A stretch of 64,000 bases of DNA, taken from assembly GCA_040079635.1 (NCBI GenBank), contig JBEBJY010000003.1, forward strand, positions 39,508 through 103,507. The letters are read 5' to 3'. The DNA is from Aalborgiella sp040079635 (GTDB taxonomy: Bacteria; Pseudomonadota; Gammaproteobacteria; Burkholderiales; Burkholderiaceae_C). Positions 61,495 through 64,000 of this stretch are shown one piece after another (within the stretch, counting starts at the first letter, position 1; each line of letters opens with the position of its first letter). The notes below the pieces were generated by a model that was not told the origin of the DNA, did no database searches, and worked only from the letters and a program-made list of their open reading frames with translations. The translations under genes were made by a program, and so were the position numbers.

Positions 61495-63195
61495 ATGCCA
61501 TTACCTCCAGCACCGACCAAGCGCGCATCCCTTTTAGCATCCAACAAATTTGCAACAAATCAGGCAGAACCACTCAAACAGGAAAAGCCCGTTGCGAAGG
61601 AAAAATATTCGGAAAATACAGGTCACAAATCACCATCTAGCCGTCGTGATATAAGCCTAGATAGCTATCAAAAAAGTAGCAATAAAAATTCAGTCGTCGC
61701 CACGACTGATTCGCTACCAAGTTATCAAAAAGTGGTTACAAACACGCCTGCGCAGGCTGCATCCACCGCAGCGTCCGCAGCCAAAGCCAAGCGAGCCAAA
61801 TCAACCGGCCCAGCCAAACTCTTCGTTCTAGACACCAACGTGCTGATGCACGACCCGATGTGCCTGTTCCGCTTTGAAGAGCACGACATTTACCTGCCGA
61901 TGATCGTGCTGGAAGAGCTGGATGGCCATAAAAAGGGCATGACTGAGGTCAACCGCAATGCGCGCCAAACCAGCCGTTCGTTGGATGCCTTAGCTGCAGC
62001 CAAAGGCGCCGACATGGCGCTAGGACTGCAATTGGACACCACAGGGCACCGCGAAGCCAAAGGTCGCTTGTTCTTCCAAACCCAAGTGTTGGAATACAGC
62101 TTGCCGTCTAGCCTGCCGCAAGGCAAGGCGGACAACCAAATTTTAGGTGTCGTTGAAGCTTTACGTAAAGTGAATGTCGGCAAAGAAGTCGTTTTGGTGT
62201 CCAAAGACATCAACATGCGCGTCAAAGCTCGGGCTTTGGGATTGTCAGCAGAGGACTATCAAAACGACAAAACGCTGGAAGATGGCGATTTACTCTACTC
62301 CGGCGCTTTGGCACTGCCTGCAGATTTTTGGACCAAGCAAGCTAAAAAAGTCGAAAGCTGGCAAGAAGGACATGCCACGTTTTACCGCTTGTCGGGTCCG
62401 CTGGTGCAAGAAATGCTAGTCAACCAGTTTGTCTATTTTGAAGCGGCAGGAGAGCCCAGTTTGTACGCCCGCGTGGTGGAAGTGCGCGATCAAACTGTGG
62501 TTTTGAAAACGCTGAAAGACTACAAACACTTGAAAAACGTGGTTTGGGGAGTCGCAGCGCGTAACCGCGAGCAAAACTTTGCCATGAATTTGCTGATGGA
62601 TCCCGAAGTCGACTTCGTCACCCTCGCCGGCACAGCAGGAACAGGAAAAACCTTGATGGCACTGGCCTGTGGATTGACGCAAGTGCTGGACGACAGACGC
62701 TACACAGAAATCATCATGACCCGGGCGACCGTCAGCGTCGGTGAAGACATCGGCTTTTTACCCGGTACCGAAGAAGAAAAAATGGGCCCGTGGATGGGCG
62801 CGATGGACGATAACTTAGAAGTTCTCGCCAAAACCGAAACGACTGCCGGAGAATGGGGACGCGCCGCGACCAACGAGCTGATCCGTAGCCGCATCAAGGT
62901 GAAAAGCATGAACTTCATGCGTGGCCGCACGTTTTTGAACAAATACGTCATCATCGACGAAGCCCAAAATTTGACCCCCAAGCAGATGAAAACCCTGATC
63001 ACCCGCGCAGGCCCAGGCACCAAAATCGTCTGCATGGGCAACTTAGCCCAAATAGATACCCCGTATCTGACCGAAGGCTCCTCCGGCATGACATACGCCG
63101 TAGACAAGTTCAAAGGCTGGCCGCACGGCGGACACATTACCTTGGCGCGTGGCGAGCGGTCGCGGTTGGCGGATTTTGCGAGTGAAGTTTTGTAA
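61495..63195 (+). CDS. PhoH family protein with N-terminal PIN domain
   Basis: A 566-residue protein. Residues 1-105 are a low-complexity Ser/Ala/Lys-rich extension with a repeated SYQK. The PIN nuclease domain begins KLFVLDTNVLMHDP and continues IVLEELDGHKKGMTEVNRNAR. The PhoH ATPase domain has Walker A LAGTAGTGKT, IIMTRATVSVGEDIGFLPG and Walker B YVIIDEAQNLTPKQMKTL. PIN-PhoH proteins are RNA helicase/nucleases. A dispersed-element copy lies in antisense orientation in the N-terminal extension (residues about 47-63). Confidence 0.92.
   Translation: MPLPPAPTKRASLLASNKFATNQAEPLKQEKPVAKEKYSENTGHKSPSSRRDISLDSYQKSSNKNSVVATTDSLPSYQKVVTNTPAQAASTAASAAKAKRAKSTGPAKLFVLDTNVLMHDPMCLFRFEEHDIYLPMIVLEELDGHKKGMTEVNRNARQTSRSLDALAAAKGADMALGLQLDTTGHREAKGRLFFQTQVLEYSLPSSLPQGKADNQILGVVEALRKVNVGKEVVLVSKDINMRVKARALGLSAEDYQNDKTLEDGDLLYSGALALPADFWTKQAKKVESWQEGHATFYRLSGPLVQEMLVNQFVYFEAAGEPSLYARVVEVRDQTVVLKTLKDYKHLKNVVWGVAARNREQNFAMNLLMDPEVDFVTLAGTAGTGKTLMALACGLTQVLDDRRYTEIIMTRATVSVGEDIGFLPGTEEEKMGPWMGAMDDNLEVLAKTETTAGEWGRAATNELIRSRIKVKSMNFMRGRTFLNKYVIIDEAQNLTPKQMKTLITRAGPGTKIVCMGNLAQIDTPYLTEGSSGMTYAVDKFKGWPHGGHITLARGERSRLADFASEVL
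61633..61683 (-). repeat. dispersed palindromic element, antisense copy in phoH extension
   Basis: On the minus strand: ATTGCTACTTTTTTGATAGC, then TATCTAGGCTTATATCACG and ACGGCTAGATGG. It aligns with the consensus end to end without gaps but is more diverged. The host gene is on the opposite strand and reads SSRRDISLDSYQKSSNK. Confidence 0.65.
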
Positions 63196-63202
63196 AAATA
63201 TC

Positions 63203-63269
63203 TGCGATTTTGCTATTAATTTTATAGCTGCTTAGGCAATTAATACGCCGACTAGAGGCGTATTAATTG
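63203..63269 (+). repeat. dispersed palindromic element with extended hairpin, between phoH and nuclease gene
   Basis: GCTATTAATTTTATAGCTGC, then TTAGGCAATTAATACGCCG and a complete inverted right half. The same layout as the copy at 40920-40979, on the other strand. Confidence 0.92.
63237..63269. terminator. hairpin formed by the element between convergent genes
   Basis: CAATTAATACGCC (63237-63249) pairs perfectly with GGCGTATTAATTG (63257-63269) around a 7-nt loop. It ends exactly at the stop codon of the convergent minus-strand gene (63270) and 42 bp after the phoH stop, a good place for a bidirectional terminator. No long T run follows. Confidence 0.55.
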
Positions 63270-63896
63270 TTAAACTCGTATACATTTGGATGCTTCTTCA
63301 ATAGTAGAATGCAGTTTATTCAATGTATCGGTACTTTTTAGTGCATCCGCATTAAAGTCTTTTACATACAACCGTATCAATGGTAAACCTTCTTTTCTGG
63401 CACGTAAATCCCTCACAGTATCTCGAAATGCACGTTTCCAATCTCGACACGGTGGATCAGTGTCACACTTTGCGTGTTTCAAGCAAAGCTTCTGCCAATT
63501 TTGAATGTCATACGAAAATCCATCTACTGGGTAAAGTTCATATGTAGCATGTCGTTCCATTGAAAAATGCTGAAGTTCATCAAACTCAATGGCGACATGA
63601 TATTTAGGCAAGTAAAAATCGAACTCTAATGCGCGCGATCTTTTATTAATTGTTGCTTCGTGGTTGTAAATATCTTTATCACAATCGCAATCTCTTTTGA
63701 CTGTTGAAAAAGTTGCTTTATTAGTTTGGCAATTTCTGACAAGATAATTATGGATATTCGCTTCTTCTGGGGTTCTCTCTGCAGGATGTGGCAGATATAA
63801 CCAGTCAAAAGTTTTCTCAGCTTCAGTACCGCTATCAAATGCAAGTAGTTTTTCAAAAAGAGGAAGTGCGGCTTTGCCTTTTGGTTTTTTCATCAT
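63270..63896 (-). CDS. candidate PD-(D/E)XK-type nuclease, hypothetical
   Basis: A 208-residue protein. The central segment ALEFDFYLPKYHVAIEFDEL, then QHF resembles the core of Vsr/DUF559-like PD-(D/E)XK nucleases (acidic residue in FDFYLP, then IEFD.LQHF), and the later DLRARKEGLPLIRLYVKDF fits the last core strand. Cys clusters (DCDCDKD, and KCDTDPPCRDWK) may bind zinc. The gene is AT-rich compared with phoH and overlaps an upstream frame by one base (TAATG). Family not identified; the nuclease call is inferred from pattern only. Confidence 0.5.
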   Translation of the reverse strand: MMKKPKGKAALPLFEKLLAFDSGTEAEKTFDWLYLPHPAERTPEEANIHNYLVRNCQTNKATFSTVKRDCDCDKDIYNHEATINKRSRALEFDFYLPKYHVAIEFDELQHFSMERHATYELYPVDGFSYDIQNWQKLCLKHAKCDTDPPCRDWKRAFRDTVRDLRARKEGLPLIRLYVKDFNADALKSTDTLNKLHSTIEEASKCIRV

Positions 63897-64000
63897 TAAT
63901 TTTCTAAATTTAAATCTATTACGCGTAGATGATATTCATTTCTTAAATTATCATGAAATTTATGTTCATCTAACATTTTTGACTCTCCGTTCATCCACAC
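63896..64000 (-). CDS. 3' end of an unidentified gene at the window edge
   Basis: A frame open from the right edge ends EYHLRVIDLNLEN-stop, overlapping the start of the next gene by one base. Only about 34 residues are visible and no family can be named. The AT-rich composition matches the nuclease candidate, so the two may form an operon. It could also be a chance frame. Confidence 0.35.
   Translation of the reverse strand: MWMNGESKMLDEHKFHDNLRNEYHLRVIDLNLEN

Overview
The window looks like chromosome from a betaproteobacterium of the order Burkholderiales, probably Comamonadaceae or a close relative. The reasons are the three orphan Bug/TctC-type periplasmic binding proteins, the gcvTHP operon behind a tandem glycine riboswitch, the alaA-hom-thrC and moeA-moaD-moaE orders, and the many small aromatic-acid gene clusters. 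I see no rRNA, tRNA, CRISPR array or complete insertion sequence.

Layout. 1-13.2 kb: a plant-phenolic cluster holding a bifunctional aroyl-CoA monooxygenase/old-yellow-enzyme (cut by the left edge), a complete Liv-type ABC importer, a MarR regulator, a tannase/feruloyl-esterase lipoprotein, a Bug protein, a feruloyl-CoA-synthetase-like ligase and a crotonase. 13.4-18.6 kb: an amidohydrolase followed by a four-carbon sugar-acid set (ltnD, denD, otnK, otnI). 18.6-24.7 kb: the glycine cleavage operon with its riboswitch, then rlmB and a small lipoprotein. 25.1-29.6 kb: a two-partner secretion pair (TpsB/TpsA). 29.7-34.3 kb: an L,D-transpeptidase, a split chromate-type transporter and a YgiQ radical SAM protein. 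34.3-37.1 kb: small genes including DUF167, a HigBA toxin-antitoxin pair, a YdeI-like protein and a TRIC channel. 37.2-40.9 kb: aromatic monooxygenase, DUF2783, BKACE and Bug protein. 41-47.2 kb: fasciclin protein, M29/NicX-like protein, serine hydrolase, ThDP enzyme and MFS carrier. 47.3-49.9 kb: clpB. 50-53.9 kb: a LigW-type decarboxylase cluster with a divergent MarR. 53.9-63.2 kb: molybdopterin genes, threonine and alanine biosynthesis, a Mth938-like protein, bcp and phoH. 63.3-64 kb: an AT-rich edge with a candidate PD-(D/E)XK nuclease.

The most striking structure is a dispersed element of about 45-60 bp, with core AGGCAATAAATACGCCGGCT preceded by a GCTA...ATAGCTGCT arm. I find 15 copies. 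Six are intergenic; two of these have a 12-13 bp stem with a 7-nt loop between convergent genes, and two in opposite orientation bracket DUF167-higBA. Nine lie inside protein genes. Five of those (LivG, the CoA ligase, GcvP, GcvT, MoeA) read the element in the same frame, giving peptides such as SIAAQAITAKAIE and SIAAKAINALANV. The usual intergenic sequence has a TAG stop in that frame, and all five coding copies have CAG or AAG instead. One copy supplies the last residues and stop codon of AlaA. This resembles in concept the palindromic elements that insert in frame into Rickettsia proteins. I know of no named family for this one.
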